Below, one piece after another: positions 45,384 through 54,833 of a stretch of DNA of 64,000 nucleotides (positions within the stretch are counted from its first letter, which is position 1; every line of letters begins with the position of its first letter). The position numbers were made by a program, and so were the translations under genes. The notes under the pieces were generated by a model. That model had not been told where the DNA came from. It did not search any database and was given only the letters and a program-made list of their open reading frames with translations. The stretch spans positions 122,184 to 186,183 of the forward strand of contig NZ_CAKMMW010000016.1 in assembly GCF_927798215.1 (NCBI RefSeq), read 5' to 3'. The DNA comes from Paenibacillus_E allorhizoplanae (GTDB lineage Bacteria > Bacillota > Bacilli > Paenibacillales > NBRC-103111).

Positions 45384-46394
45384 TTATGACGCTGTGATTT
45401 CTCCACGATTGCAACGTTCAATATAATCATCCACTGCAGCCGCAGTTGGCATCGCATCCGAGCAGCTATGACTGGAAATCACGATACAAGCAGCTGCGCT
45501 TCCGTATTCCATACTTTTTTCCAACGTCCAACCTTGCATAACCCCATAGATAAAGCCCGCTGCATAAGAATCACCAGCTCCAAAAGTCTTAACAACCTTC
45601 GCTGGGAAGCTCTTCGCGCGATGACCGACACCATCAGGTGTGTAGGCGATAGAACCGTCTTTGCCATGCTTGATAATGACAATCTTAGCGGAATAGTCGA
45701 ACCATTTTGCCGCTGTGATATGATCATCTTTTTCCGGATTATGTTCAAACTTCTCCATCATGTCGAACTCTTCGCGCGTACCGAGAATAATATCGCATTT
45801 CTCAGCAGCCAGATTATAGTACACTGCCGTCTCTTCAGGAGATATCCATGTGTATGGACGATAATCGAGATCAAATACGATGATGGCCCCATGCTTCTTC
45901 GCATAATTCAGTGCTTGGAACACCGCTTCGCGTGATGGACTTTGAGCTAGAGCCGTTCCGGAGATTAGCAATACTTTTGCGTTTGCGATCAGGGATTCTT
46001 GAACCTCATCTGGTGTTAACTTCAAATCAGCCACGTTATCGCGATACATCAGGATACTGCAATCTGTCGGGCTTTTAATTTCTGTAAAAGCGAGTCCAGT
46101 CACAGCGCCTGTGCGATCCGTCACGACATTGCTTGTATCAATCGCGTTACGTTCTAAATAGGTAGCAATGAAACGACCCATTTGATCATTCGCGATTTTG
46201 CCTATAAACGCTGTTTTCATCCCTAATCGGGACATACCAATCGTGATGTTTGCTGGGGACCCGCCAACATACTTCGTGAACGTCATCGTTTCTTCCATTG
46301 GACGGTGAATTTCGTTCGCATTCAAGTCGATACATAATCTGCCGATAGCTACAAAATCAAGTGATTTCTCTTGCGGGAATGTCACATAGGTCAT
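45384..46394 (-). CDS. iolC: 5-dehydro-2-deoxygluconokinase IolC
   Basis: 336 residues, PfkB ribokinase family. N-terminal motif FVAIGRLCIDLNANEIHRPMEETMTFTKYVGGSPANITIGMSRLG and the C-terminal ATP/anion-hole motif TFGAGDSYAAGFIYGVMQG with the catalytic Asp. It phosphorylates 2-deoxy-5-keto-D-gluconate at C6. It lies 7 bp after iolE. Confidence 0.95.
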   Translation of the reverse strand: MTYVTFPQEKSLDFVAIGRLCIDLNANEIHRPMEETMTFTKYVGGSPANITIGMSRLGMKTAFIGKIANDQMGRFIATYLERNAIDTSNVVTDRTGAVTGLAFTEIKSPTDCSILMYRDNVADLKLTPDEVQESLIANAKVLLISGTALAQSPSREAVFQALNYAKKHGAIIVFDLDYRPYTWISPEETAVYYNLAAEKCDIILGTREEFDMMEKFEHNPEKDDHITAAKWFDYSAKIVIIKHGKDGSIAYTPDGVGHRAKSFPAKVVKTFGAGDSYAAGFIYGVMQGWTLEKSMEYGSAAACIVISSHSCSDAMPTAAAVDDYIERCNRGEITAS

Positions 46395-46401
46395 GGCCTC
46401 A

Positions 46402-47310
46402 TTACCTGCTTTCTTTGATTAATAAAGAATGTATATAGTTCAGTGCGTTTTTCGCATATTCGTAAGCGTTATGGGTTGCAGGGTCTTGCTCGCCTTCGAG
46501 CATCGCCCATCCTGTGTATTTACGATCCAATAACTCTTTGAAAATCGGTGCAAAATCAAGGCAGCCATCCCCTGGTACGGTAAACACACCTTTGCGAATA
46601 CAAGTTACGAAATCAACCTGCTCCGCGCGCGCTTCATCCAGTACAGCTTGGCGAATATCTTTCAAATGAATGTAAGCAATTCGGTTGTAATGTTTGCGCA
46701 ATACCGTCAACGGATCTCCACCACCGTAGTAGGTATGCCCAGTATCAAACAGCAGGTAGACCAAGGAAGGATCGGTTAGTTCCATCAATCGATCGATCTC
46801 TTCCGGTGATTCAATTACCGTTCCTCCGTGATGATGATAGGTCAGCTTCAGCCCGTGTTCCGCTGCAATAGCTCCCGCACGGTTTAGTCCTTCTGCTAAG
46901 CTCTGCCAGCCTGCTTCATCGAGGCGAAGCACCTCTTTCTCGTTCGGTGTACGACGCGGATCAAAATGGAGTGAACCCCCGACTTCCGCTGTAGAAATGA
47001 CCGTGCTGCCCATTTCTTTCAGAAATAGCACATGCTTACGGTAAGCTTCCAGTTCTTCTTCTCGGTAAGCAGGATCCGAGAACAGGACCGATTTCCATTG
47101 GGATACGAGACTGATACCACGTTCTGATAGTTCTTTCTTCAGCTCATTACTATCGGTCGGATATTTGCGCCCCATCTCCGTCCCGGTTAATCCCAGCTTC
47201 TGGATCTCATCTACGATCTGTTCAAATGTGGTATCAGCGCCATGTTCCTTGACGTCCTCTCCCACCCAATTAATCGGATGTATGCCTAGCTTAAACGGTA
47301 GTTCTTCCAT
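46402..47310 (-). CDS. iolE: Inosose (2-keto-myo-inositol) dehydratase IolE
   Basis: 302 residues, xylose-isomerase-like TIM barrel. It starts KLGIHPINWVGEDVKEHG, the usual IolE opening, and has LKLTYHHHGGTVIESPEEIDRL, LLFDTGHTYYGGGDPL, YIHLKDIR and WAMLEGEQD carrying the metal ligands. It removes water from scyllo-inosose to give 3D-trihydroxycyclohexane-1,2-dione. It is encoded 21 bp after iolD. Confidence 0.95.
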   Translation of the reverse strand: MEELPFKLGIHPINWVGEDVKEHGADTTFEQIVDEIQKLGLTGTEMGRKYPTDSNELKKELSERGISLVSQWKSVLFSDPAYREEELEAYRKHVLFLKEMGSTVISTAEVGGSLHFDPRRTPNEKEVLRLDEAGWQSLAEGLNRAGAIAAEHGLKLTYHHHGGTVIESPEEIDRLMELTDPSLVYLLFDTGHTYYGGGDPLTVLRKHYNRIAYIHLKDIRQAVLDEARAEQVDFVTCIRKGVFTVPGDGCLDFAPIFKELLDRKYTGWAMLEGEQDPATHNAYEYAKNALNYIHSLLIKESR

Positions 47311-47331
47311 CGTTAGGTCACCTCTTCTTAG

Positions 47332-49197
47332 TTAAATGGGTTTAGCCGCTTGTATGTTTTTCTTCATCTCTTCATGGGCTGCTAACACTTTGGCACTCTC
47401 CGAAACCTCAGGTACGCCAACTTGCCACCAAGACTCATAACCGCCTGTGTTCGTGCCAGGTACGACAGGGATTTCAATCAAGGTTGTCACCGTTTCTGCT
47501 TTCGCTTGCAGCAGCGCTGCCTTCAGCTCTTCGGGATTAGTCGCCTTATATGACTTCGCTCCCAAACTGCGCGCATGTGCTGCGAAATCAATCGGCATAT
47601 AGTTGCCAGTCAGCTTACGCGTCCCCGATTCCCGGTAACGGAATTCATTCCCGAAGCCTTCGCTTCCTTGACTGCGCTGCAGATTATGAATGCATTGGAA
47701 GCCATGGTTATCAAATAGCAGAATCGTGAATTTCTGCCCCTCTTGCAAGCTCGTCACTAATTCCGAGTGAAGCATTAAGTAACTGCCATCCCCGACGATC
47801 GCGTACACCTCACGCCCCGGTTCCGCCAAAGCTGCGCCGAAGGCACCGCTTACTTCATATCCCATACAAGAGAAGCCGTATTCCATATGGTACGTTTTGG
47901 GCTCCGTTGAACGCCATAAACGGTGTAAATCGCCAGGTAAACTTCCCGCTGCGCAAACAACAACCGAGGAAGCGTCAATTGTTTCATTGATCACACCAAG
48001 CGCGTGTGTTTGAGCAAAGCCTTCTGCACACTCTGCTTGGTACAAACGATCCACTTCTCGATCCCATTCGTCTTTCAAAGTTGCTATGTAACCTGTCTCG
48101 TAGTTGCTCGAATAATCAAGGAAAGTCAGTGCTTCGCGCAGTAAGCTTAGTGCTTCCTTCGCATCAGCTGTAATCGAAATACCGCCTAATTTCGAAGAAT
48201 CGAAGCCGCTGATATTGATATTAATAAATTGCACATCGTCATTCTCAAAAGCTGATTTGGATGCTGTCGTAAAGTCGGAATACCGCGTACCCAAACCGAT
48301 AATCAAATCTGCTTGTTTCGCTAGCTTGTTCGCAGCCAGTGCTCCTGTCACGCCAATCGCACCGACATGCAGTGCATGATTCCAAGGCATCGAGCTTTTC
48401 CCTGCTTGCGTTTCCGCAACCGGGATGCCGAACGTTTCTGCAAATTCCGCTAGTTCCTTCGTCGCTTCCGCATATAGTACGCCGCCGCCTGCAATAATTA
48501 GCGGACGCTTCTTACCTAAGATCACTGCTGCCGCTCTTTGGACAGCTTCCTGCGCCGCTGGTCGGCGATCGATATAATGAACTTTCTTATCGAAAAAGGC
48601 TTCCGGATAGTCGTAGGCTTCCGTCTGCACATCTTGGGGAAGCGCTAAGGTCACCGCGCCAGTTTCCGCTGGATCCGTTAACACCCGCATCGCTTGCGTC
48701 GCTGCACTTATCAACTGCTCAGGACGAACGATCCGATCCCAGTATTTGCTCACTGACTTGAATGGGTCGGTCGCAGATATCGTATAATCGTTCGTGACTT
48801 CAAGCTGCTGCAGGACGGGATCGGGCTGCCTCGAAGCAAAATTATCTCCCGGCAGCAGCAGTACCGGTATGCGGTTGACAGTCGCTGTTGCCGCAGCCGT
48901 TACCATATTGAGTGCGCCTGGCCCGATAGAGGTTGTGCAGGCATAAATTTGTTTGCGGTTCTTTTGCTTCGCGTAAGCGGTTGCAGCGTGGACCATTCCT
49001 TGCTCGTTCTTGCCTTGTATATACGTAAGGTCACCCGCGCTATACTCCAACGCTTCTCCAATCCCAGTTACATTGCCATGTCCGAAAATCCCCATGACAC
49101 CTTGAACAAATTTAGTCTCCTGTCCATCGATGGAAATGTACTGCTGGTCTAGAAAGCGAAGTAATGCTTGTGCCATTGTAAGTCGAATTGTACGCAT
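47332..49197 (-). CDS. iolD: Trihydroxycyclohexane-1,2-dione hydrolase IolD
   Basis: 621 residues, thiamin-diphosphate enzyme of the acetolactate-synthase fold. The ThDP/Mg motif is VGDGSYLMLHSELVTSLQEGQKFTILLFDN. The N-terminal pyrimidine domain carries GVMGIFGHGNVTGIGEALE. It opens the C6 ring to give 5-deoxy-D-glucuronate. It is the first gene of the operon, with an AAGGAAGGGAG ribosome site, and its leader region carries three LacI-type operators. Confidence 0.95.
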   Translation of the reverse strand: MRTIRLTMAQALLRFLDQQYISIDGQETKFVQGVMGIFGHGNVTGIGEALEYSAGDLTYIQGKNEQGMVHAATAYAKQKNRKQIYACTTSIGPGALNMVTAAATATVNRIPVLLLPGDNFASRQPDPVLQQLEVTNDYTISATDPFKSVSKYWDRIVRPEQLISAATQAMRVLTDPAETGAVTLALPQDVQTEAYDYPEAFFDKKVHYIDRRPAAQEAVQRAAAVILGKKRPLIIAGGGVLYAEATKELAEFAETFGIPVAETQAGKSSMPWNHALHVGAIGVTGALAANKLAKQADLIIGLGTRYSDFTTASKSAFENDDVQFININISGFDSSKLGGISITADAKEALSLLREALTFLDYSSNYETGYIATLKDEWDREVDRLYQAECAEGFAQTHALGVINETIDASSVVVCAAGSLPGDLHRLWRSTEPKTYHMEYGFSCMGYEVSGAFGAALAEPGREVYAIVGDGSYLMLHSELVTSLQEGQKFTILLFDNHGFQCIHNLQRSQGSEGFGNEFRYRESGTRKLTGNYMPIDFAAHARSLGAKSYKATNPEELKAALLQAKAETVTTLIEIPVVPGTNTGGYESWWQVGVPEVSESAKVLAAHEEMKKNIQAAKPI

Positions 49198-49221
49198 GTA
49201 AATCTCCCTTCCTTTCAGAGG

Positions 49222-49279
49222 TTAAGCGCTTAATCTTCCAATCTTTAAGCGCTCGCCCCTGTACGGGTTAAGCGCTTAA
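49222..49279 (-). promoter_or_regulatory. Triple LacI-type operator array before iolD
   Basis: Two identical perfect palindromes TTAAGCGCTTAA lie at 49222-49233 and 49268-49279. A third, one-sided copy (TTAAGCGCT) lies at 49245-49253. The three AGCGCT centres are spaced exactly 23 bp apart (49227.5, 49250.5, 49273.5). The upstream copy covers the expected transcription start and the other two lie in the leader, a roadblock arrangement for the LacI-family repressor encoded at the operon end. Confidence 0.85.
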
Positions 49280-49283
49280 TCCG

Positions 49284-49312
49284 ATCATACAGCATTTTTA
49301 TTTTACTCGCAA
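49284..49312 (-). promoter_or_regulatory. iol operon promoter
   Basis: On the minus strand TTGCGA (49307-49312) and TATGAT (49284-49289) are separated by exactly 17 bp. The -10 box ends five bases before the first operator palindrome, so transcription should begin inside that operator. Confidence 0.75.
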
Positions 49313-49387
49313 TGCTTTTTTTGAAACCACTAACTCGAGCTCCGGATCACGAGATGTCCAGTAAGTGTTCGCCAGCTAATTCCCAAC

Positions 49388-49421
49388 AAAAAAACTTGCT
49401 CATATTTTGAGCAAGTTTTTC
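49388..49421. terminator. Terminator of the two-component gene pair
   Basis: A 13-bp stem (AAAAACTTGCTCA with TGAGCAAGTTTTT) and a short loop, with A/T runs on both sides, about 30 bp after the response-regulator stop. It isolates this unit from the iol promoter region. Confidence 0.88.
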
Positions 49422-49447
49422 ATTTATTTGTGATCATACACGTAAGA

Positions 49448-50995
49448 TTACTTACTGCTTCTGTATTCCTTCGGTGACATTTGAAACTGCTGCTTGAAGA
49501 CATTCGTAAAATAATTGGGTTCATCAAACCCAATCGCGCAAGCAATTTCAAATATTTTCATATCCGTATTCCTCAGAAGCAAGGCCGCTTTATCCATACG
49601 GACCCGGGTAACGAATCGTGTAAAACTTTCTCCCGTTGTTTTTTTGAAAACAACACTGAAGTAACTTGGATTTAAATGAATATGAGCAGCCACATCCGTC
49701 AATCGGCATTCCTCGTTGTAGTGTTCCTCAATATATTTAATAGCCCGCTCAACCACATTATCACTTTTGGACGCTTGCCATTGATTGAATTGAAGCAGGA
49801 ATTGCTTCACTTGCTCAGCTGCCCAATCCAGCACCTCTTTCGGAGTCCAGTGGATCTGCGGCATTTCGTTCGGCAGCCTAGTCAGCGCATTCTGATCGTC
49901 AGGATCAAACTGCTTCTGGATCGTCCCGTGCATCGCAATAGACAGTGACAACGCGCCAAGTCGCATCTCCTCAGGCGATGTGAGGCTTAGCTCCTGTATC
50001 ACGCGATTCAACAGCACGTGCAGGCTATCCTCTTGTCCCACTAGAATGGCTGACATGAGCTGAACTTCCATCTCTCTGACCCTTGCCTGATTAAGGGAGA
50101 GCATGATCCCCGATCCCGCTTCACTTCCGCTTAAAGAAGGAAGTTTAATGGGATCTGAGACAGCCTCTTTCGTTAACAGATACAATTGTGCCAAGTCAAT
50201 TGCGGAAGGCGCTAGCCCCATTGAAACTATGCTTGTACGAATTTTCAAATATTCAAAGGAGGCCGTTGGAATACTGCTTTGCAAAGTTTCATCGACCTGG
50301 TGTAGTCCAGCCACTAAGAGGAATGTGTCATGTTCCACTAATAAGAGGCGGGCTTCCAGACCTGCTCCTTTCACAAGCTCTTCCACAATGTTGGAGAAAG
50401 CAAATTGCAGCAAGCTCATGTCCCTTTTACCATTCGATCGATTCGCCATATCCTCATTATTCATATGCAATAACCACAATTCTTTACCAGACAACGCTTG
50501 GTTCAAGCCAGGCAATGTGCTCATTTCATAGGGGAGATCCAGTAATACAGCACGAAGCTCTTGATCTTGTTGCAGCTGTCTTTGCAAGAGTTGTTTCTGC
50601 TGATGCGAATACTTCTCATAGAATCGTTCTGATGCTTTGTTCATGATCTGACGAACGTCGTCTTCCGTGCACGGCTTGATTAGAATATCTAACGCTCCCA
50701 GCCTTACAGCGGCTTGTGCGTATTCAAAATTTTTGTATCCTGTCAAAATAATCACGATCATCTCCGGATAATTCTTCCGCAGATGCCCTACGAATTCAAT
50801 ACCATCCATGATGGGCATCCGAATATCCGTTAAGACCAAATCAGGCTGAAGCTCATCAAGCAGTCCTAAGGCGTCCTGCCCATTCCCCGCCTCACCGACC
50901 ACTTGCCAGCCCAGCTCTCCACCTTGCAGCATCTTGACTAGCCCTTTTCTAAAATTCAACTGATCTTCGACAATCAACACTTTTCCGCTTCTCAT
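49448..50995 (-). CDS. YesN-type response regulator with AraC DNA-binding domain
   Basis: 515 residues. The receiver domain (1-125) begins KVLIVEDQLNFRKGLVKML and has the phospho-acceptor Asp in LVLTDIRMPIMDGIEF and the conserved Lys in LDILIKPCTEDD. A poorly conserved ~270-residue middle region follows. The C-terminal AraC/XylS domain (about 410-515) reads YIEEHYNEECRLTDVAAHIHLNPSYFSVVFKKTTGESFTRFV and FDEPNYFTNVFKQQFQMSPKEYRS. It overlaps the sensor kinase gene by 4 bp. YesN-type regulators in Paenibacillus usually activate nearby sugar ABC importers; the LplABC operon about 12 kb away is a candidate target. Confidence 0.93.
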   Translation of the reverse strand: MRSGKVLIVEDQLNFRKGLVKMLQGGELGWQVVGEAGNGQDALGLLDELQPDLVLTDIRMPIMDGIEFVGHLRKNYPEMIVIILTGYKNFEYAQAAVRLGALDILIKPCTEDDVRQIMNKASERFYEKYSHQQKQLLQRQLQQDQELRAVLLDLPYEMSTLPGLNQALSGKELWLLHMNNEDMANRSNGKRDMSLLQFAFSNIVEELVKGAGLEARLLLVEHDTFLLVAGLHQVDETLQSSIPTASFEYLKIRTSIVSMGLAPSAIDLAQLYLLTKEAVSDPIKLPSLSGSEAGSGIMLSLNQARVREMEVQLMSAILVGQEDSLHVLLNRVIQELSLTSPEEMRLGALSLSIAMHGTIQKQFDPDDQNALTRLPNEMPQIHWTPKEVLDWAAEQVKQFLLQFNQWQASKSDNVVERAIKYIEEHYNEECRLTDVAAHIHLNPSYFSVVFKKTTGESFTRFVTRVRMDKAALLLRNTDMKIFEIACAIGFDEPNYFTNVFKQQFQMSPKEYRSSK

Positions 50996-52788
50996 TCCAG
51001 TGATCTCCTTTCATCATTCATTAGAAGAGGCAGAATAAGACGCATGTTGGTTCCACTCCCCACGAGGCTTGAGATTTCCATGCGGAACGGAGGGCCATAC
51101 ACCAACTCAATCCTTCTCACAACACTCCGTACACCGAGACTTTCTCGTCCATCCGTACGATGAGGCAAAGAAGAGCCCTGAACTCCCAATATTTGTGAAA
51201 CAGCCTTCTCATCCATCCCACACCCATTATCGGTAACCTCAATCTCAAGGAAGTCGTCGCGTCTGCTTGCCTTGATGATCAAAACTTTATGTGAAACCAT
51301 ATTGCGAAAAGCATGCATAAATACATTTTCAACTAACGGCTGAAGCAGCGAACGCATTACCTGAACGTCCATGACATCCTCATCCACTTGAATGATGGTT
51401 TCCAAATCCGTTTCAAACAGTTCCTTCTGTATCTTCAAATAGTTACGGATCTGCTGGAATTCTTCTTTAACCGTCGTCAGCGTTCGAACAGGCATCAAGG
51501 AATATTTGAGCATCTCTGAAATGGCAGCGATCAACGCGGCCGTCTCGGTTTCATCTTGCAGATATAGCTTCCAATAAATTTCATTGAACATGTTGTGTAG
51601 AAAATGAGGATTTAATTGCGCTTGTAAAGCTTTAAGCTCCGCTTCTTTCTCACTTAATTGCGTGAGATATACTTCCTTAATAAGCCGTCCGACCTGTTCG
51701 GCCATTGCATTAAAGCTTTCGCCCATATAAGCTAACTCGTCATGGGTACGTATTTCGATGCGTGCATCGAAATCACCCGAGCGAACCTTGCGAAGTCCAA
51801 GCATTAAATCCTTAAGCGGTCGAAGTAAATTCCCCGTGGAAAGTACGATTAAGACACTGGCCAGTAGAATACTTACCAAACCAGAGTAAACAATCATTCT
51901 GAATAAATCGCGACTTCTAGATTGGATCTCTGTTAACGAAGTTCCACTCACGAGCTTGAAATTGGTTACTTCGGATTCTCCTTGTACATACAAATGATGC
52001 TCCATTAATTGCGTTTGGTTCATATTTTGAAGCACCGATAATTGATCTAAATGAACGGGCGAATTCGTAAATAACAGTTCTCTATTCTTATTAAACAAAT
52101 AAACTTGCCCTTGGCCTGCTTTAGTTAGCTCCTTCAGTGATCCTGAGAAGAAGGATTCGTCGAAAGCCATAACGAGTACACCGTACGTCGTCAAACTACT
52201 ATTTTTCATAAACCTTGCCACAATGATCGTATTTCTATAACCACTTGGCTCAATAGATGATGCTAATGGCACGCTAATCCACACGAGATCGCCAGAGGTG
52301 TCGCTAATTTTGGAACGAATCACCTTGAATACATTTTCATCTGGGACATTAATGGCAGAAGTCGTATAGCTGAAATACGATGGATTCCCATTTAAGTCAT
52401 ATAGGTACATCCCTGTAATATACGGCGCATCTGATTTGAGTTGGTAGACCTGATCTTCGATTTGCTTCTTATCAAAATAACGTTCAAAGGCGTCTGAGCT
52501 TTCATTTAAATTAATGCGTGAAATCAACTTTTCGATGGCTGGATTAAATACAACCGTTTGCGAAATACGAACAACTTCTTGCACCTTAAGGTCCAGCTTC
52601 GCTAGCGCTTCTTCATTCGTACTGGTAAATTGCTTACTGATCTCTTCCTCGAACAACGTTAAGTTGTAGCGATACGTTAAATACCCGGTCAAACAGAATG
52701 CCAATAAAATAATAATGGATAAACTGAGAATAAGTTTCACCCTGAAGCTGCGATTAATCATAATTATATTTCGAATCCAGGATAGCAT
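50992..52788 (-). CDS. YesM-type sensor histidine kinase
   Basis: 598 residues from the chosen start. A membrane helix (LILSLSIIILLAFCLTGYLTY), an extracytoplasmic Cache-like sensor of ~250 residues, a second helix (LVSILLASVLIVLSTG) and a HAMP segment (LLRPLKDLMLGLRKVRSGDFDARIEIRTHDELAYMGESFNAMAEQVG) precede the kinase core, with the phospho-His in LKALQAQLNPHFLHNMFNE and the ATP site in EVTDNGCGMDEKAV. ATG at 52788 is chosen because AAAGGGG lies eight bases ahead; the longer frame to 52875 has no ribosome site I can see. It signals to the overlapping YesN gene product. Confidence 0.92.
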   Translation of the reverse strand: MLSWIRNIIMINRSFRVKLILSLSIIILLAFCLTGYLTYRYNLTLFEEEISKQFTSTNEEALAKLDLKVQEVVRISQTVVFNPAIEKLISRINLNESSDAFERYFDKKQIEDQVYQLKSDAPYITGMYLYDLNGNPSYFSYTTSAINVPDENVFKVIRSKISDTSGDLVWISVPLASSIEPSGYRNTIIVARFMKNSSLTTYGVLVMAFDESFFSGSLKELTKAGQGQVYLFNKNRELLFTNSPVHLDQLSVLQNMNQTQLMEHHLYVQGESEVTNFKLVSGTSLTEIQSRSRDLFRMIVYSGLVSILLASVLIVLSTGNLLRPLKDLMLGLRKVRSGDFDARIEIRTHDELAYMGESFNAMAEQVGRLIKEVYLTQLSEKEAELKALQAQLNPHFLHNMFNEIYWKLYLQDETETAALIAAISEMLKYSLMPVRTLTTVKEEFQQIRNYLKIQKELFETDLETIIQVDEDVMDVQVMRSLLQPLVENVFMHAFRNMVSHKVLIIKASRRDDFLEIEVTDNGCGMDEKAVSQILGVQGSSLPHRTDGRESLGVRSVVRRIELVYGPPFRMEISSLVGSGTNMRLILPLLMNDERRSLE

Positions 52789-52896
52789 CTCATTTACCCC
52801 TTTGTTTACCACATAAGAATTTCTAAGTTTCCAGTACTCGGGTGAACAAATTCTTATTGGCGATAAAAATAACATTTAAAACGCGGTCGCACATCC

Positions 52897-52910
52897 TCGA
52901 AGTACTTCGA
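52897..52910. promoter_or_regulatory. Palindrome upstream of the sensor kinase gene
   Basis: A perfect 14-bp palindrome TCGAAGTACTTCGA lies about 110 bp before the kinase start, in the promoter region of the two-component unit. It could be an operator; no second copy was noticed. Confidence 0.4.
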
Positions 52911-53007
52911 TAGAAGTTTTTCTCATAAGTGACCGAGCCTTAAACGATATTATAACAACATTACTCGCTTTCCCGCTAATTTTTTAGTTTCAGAACCAAA
53001 ACAAAGC

Positions 53008-53043
53008 AAAAACCGATGTTCCCAAGTTAAGGGTCATCGGTCT
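53008..53043 (-). terminator. Terminator of the RND efflux operon
   Basis: On the minus strand ACCGATG pairs with CATCGGT, with an inner ACCC/GGGA extension, followed by TTTTTGC, about 12 bp after the stop of the last gene. Confidence 0.82.
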
Positions 53044-53054
53044 TTTACATCTAA

Positions 53055-54806
53055 CTATTGTTTGAAAGTGGTCAACAACCTCTTAACGGATTCACCATTT
53101 TCGTTCATGAACATCTCATATACTTTGACTTGAATCGGGAAATCAAGCTGGTTGGATCTTGCATTTAAATCTATTGTGTTAGTCCCATTGTACAAACGGC
53201 CTTCGCCTGACAAGGCTTGAACTGATTTTCCAACAGGATTTCCAACATTATCAAATAATTCGAATGAGAGCTTACTGTTAAACTTATCAACCGTAACATT
53301 CTTATCTGGCTTCATGCTTAGATCCAGCTTAAGTTTATAATCATAACTCATATTAGCTTGGTAAATAGCTGAAATCGTCCAATCTTTGATGGTAATATCA
53401 TAGGGGTATACGTTAAGTATTTTACTCGTCAGGTCATTCTTCTGGACGGGTACCTTTGCCGAGGCAAGAAGTGATTTATACGATATGTCTCCATTCATTT
53501 GTTGGCTGTAGAGGTTCATTTTCAAACCTTCACCCGTCTCCGAAGCGGGAAGTGCATACGAATAGCTAACGACATAGGAAGCATTAGGAACAACACTTAG
53601 TGCTGTAGCTTCCTGTCTTCTTCCTCCATAAGCATAACCATCTAAACTAACAAGCTCCGTTTGTATCGCCGGAATTGGGATCGGACGATCACTATTGTTC
53701 GTCAACTTAAACTTTGCCACGGCTGTATTAAAACCATCATCTTCATTACTTGTTACGTGTAATTCAACCAAAGAAACATCGACATTAGACGGAATGAATT
53801 TATTCGTAGAATCCAGTTTAACTGGTGTACCTAAGATATATTCCGGGGCAGGGATAACTCCCTGCGTCGCAGCTCCTCCAGGGAGGAGTATATTGACACG
53901 ACCTACCCGGTAGGTGTCTTCAAGGAACTTACCTTCACCCAATGAAACAGCAAAACTCTCTGGTGTGACTACATTCAGGCTGGTGAATTCCGTATCCAGA
54001 TCTGTTGGAATGACGATATGGATATATCTCTTCTCACCTGGATCTAGCGTAACTGCAGCTTCGGCACGACTACCAGAATAAACCTTACTTTCTGACTTTC
54101 CATCAATCCCAAAATTAGGTACAGACTGACGTTCTTTGGTTGCATTTACGACTTGAATTTGAACTACCGTGGAAACGCCTTTCGCTGTAATTTCCTTATG
54201 AATATCTACAGGAATGAAGCCAAGGGGCGAGCGCGAAGATGGTAAGGCAAAGGCTTCTCCCCATTTAAGAATAGCAGATGATTTCGTTATGGTACTGTCA
54301 CTGCCGTTCCATACGGTACCAGCATCAACAGGGATAGTAAGCAGTGTTGTTTCTTTTTTCGGATACACGTCCATATCCACATCTATAAAGTTGATGGTCG
54401 TTAGATCAACATCGTCACTCCTTTCAACTATCGACAGGTAGCTAAGCTCCAGCTGACTCTTGGGTTGAATGGACTTCGGATTTTTGGCACTAGGCTGCAG
54501 TGTATATTCAATACCGTCTGCCATCAGAACCCGTAGTTCAAAGTCAGGTACACGCGTGATTTTATCACTCGTATTTCTAATGCGAAGGACTGTACCTAAC
54601 TTAGTGGAATCCGATTCGTGCTCATTGAGCATGCTTTTGATTTCAACCTCAACTTTATTTGAAAGCGCGTAGCTAACATCCGTGCTTGCTGCAGCTAGTC
54701 CTGACAAGTTCTGACCATCTGCAGCCCATGCGGGTATAGATGCTGTAGATAAAAGGACAGCTGATAGAACAAGAGTAGCTAGAGATCTCTTCATCTTAAT
54801 TTTCAC
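53055..54806 (-). CDS. Secreted protein of three related beta-rich domains, third gene of the RND operon
   Basis: 583 residues. A signal peptide (MKRSLATLVLSAVLLSTASIPAWAAD) directs export, with no lipobox or cell-wall anchor. I do not recognise the protein. Three segments share a pattern of a hydrophobic strand, an N-x-(S/T) turn, then VPxF or IPxI and a Gly-containing strand: TVLRIRNTSDKITRVPDFELRVLMADG (about 70-97), TVVQIQVVNATKERQSVPNFGIDG (about 217-240) and AVAKFKLTNNSDRPIPIPAIQTELVSLDG (about 363-391). They look like tandem Ig-like or DUF4352-like sandwiches. It is encoded 27 bp after the adaptor gene, so it may be an extracellular accessory of the pump. Function is unknown. Confidence 0.75.
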   Translation of the reverse strand: MKIKMKRSLATLVLSAVLLSTASIPAWAADGQNLSGLAAASTDVSYALSNKVEVEIKSMLNEHESDSTKLGTVLRIRNTSDKITRVPDFELRVLMADGIEYTLQPSAKNPKSIQPKSQLELSYLSIVERSDDVDLTTINFIDVDMDVYPKKETTLLTIPVDAGTVWNGSDSTITKSSAILKWGEAFALPSSRSPLGFIPVDIHKEITAKGVSTVVQIQVVNATKERQSVPNFGIDGKSESKVYSGSRAEAAVTLDPGEKRYIHIVIPTDLDTEFTSLNVVTPESFAVSLGEGKFLEDTYRVGRVNILLPGGAATQGVIPAPEYILGTPVKLDSTNKFIPSNVDVSLVELHVTSNEDDGFNTAVAKFKLTNNSDRPIPIPAIQTELVSLDGYAYGGRRQEATALSVVPNASYVVSYSYALPASETGEGLKMNLYSQQMNGDISYKSLLASAKVPVQKNDLTSKILNVYPYDITIKDWTISAIYQANMSYDYKLKLDLSMKPDKNVTVDKFNSKLSFELFDNVGNPVGKSVQALSGEGRLYNGTNTIDLNARSNQLDFPIQVKVYEMFMNENGESVKRLLTTFKQ

Positions 54807-54833
54807 TTATGTCTCCTCCTCATACATATTAGG

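Noticed and set aside
49222..49279. CcpA cre sites before iolD
   Set aside because: The copies share the CG core with cre but miss the flanking TG and CA positions. Three identical-phase copies with a LacI gene in the operon fit a dedicated regulator better. CcpA binding is not excluded.
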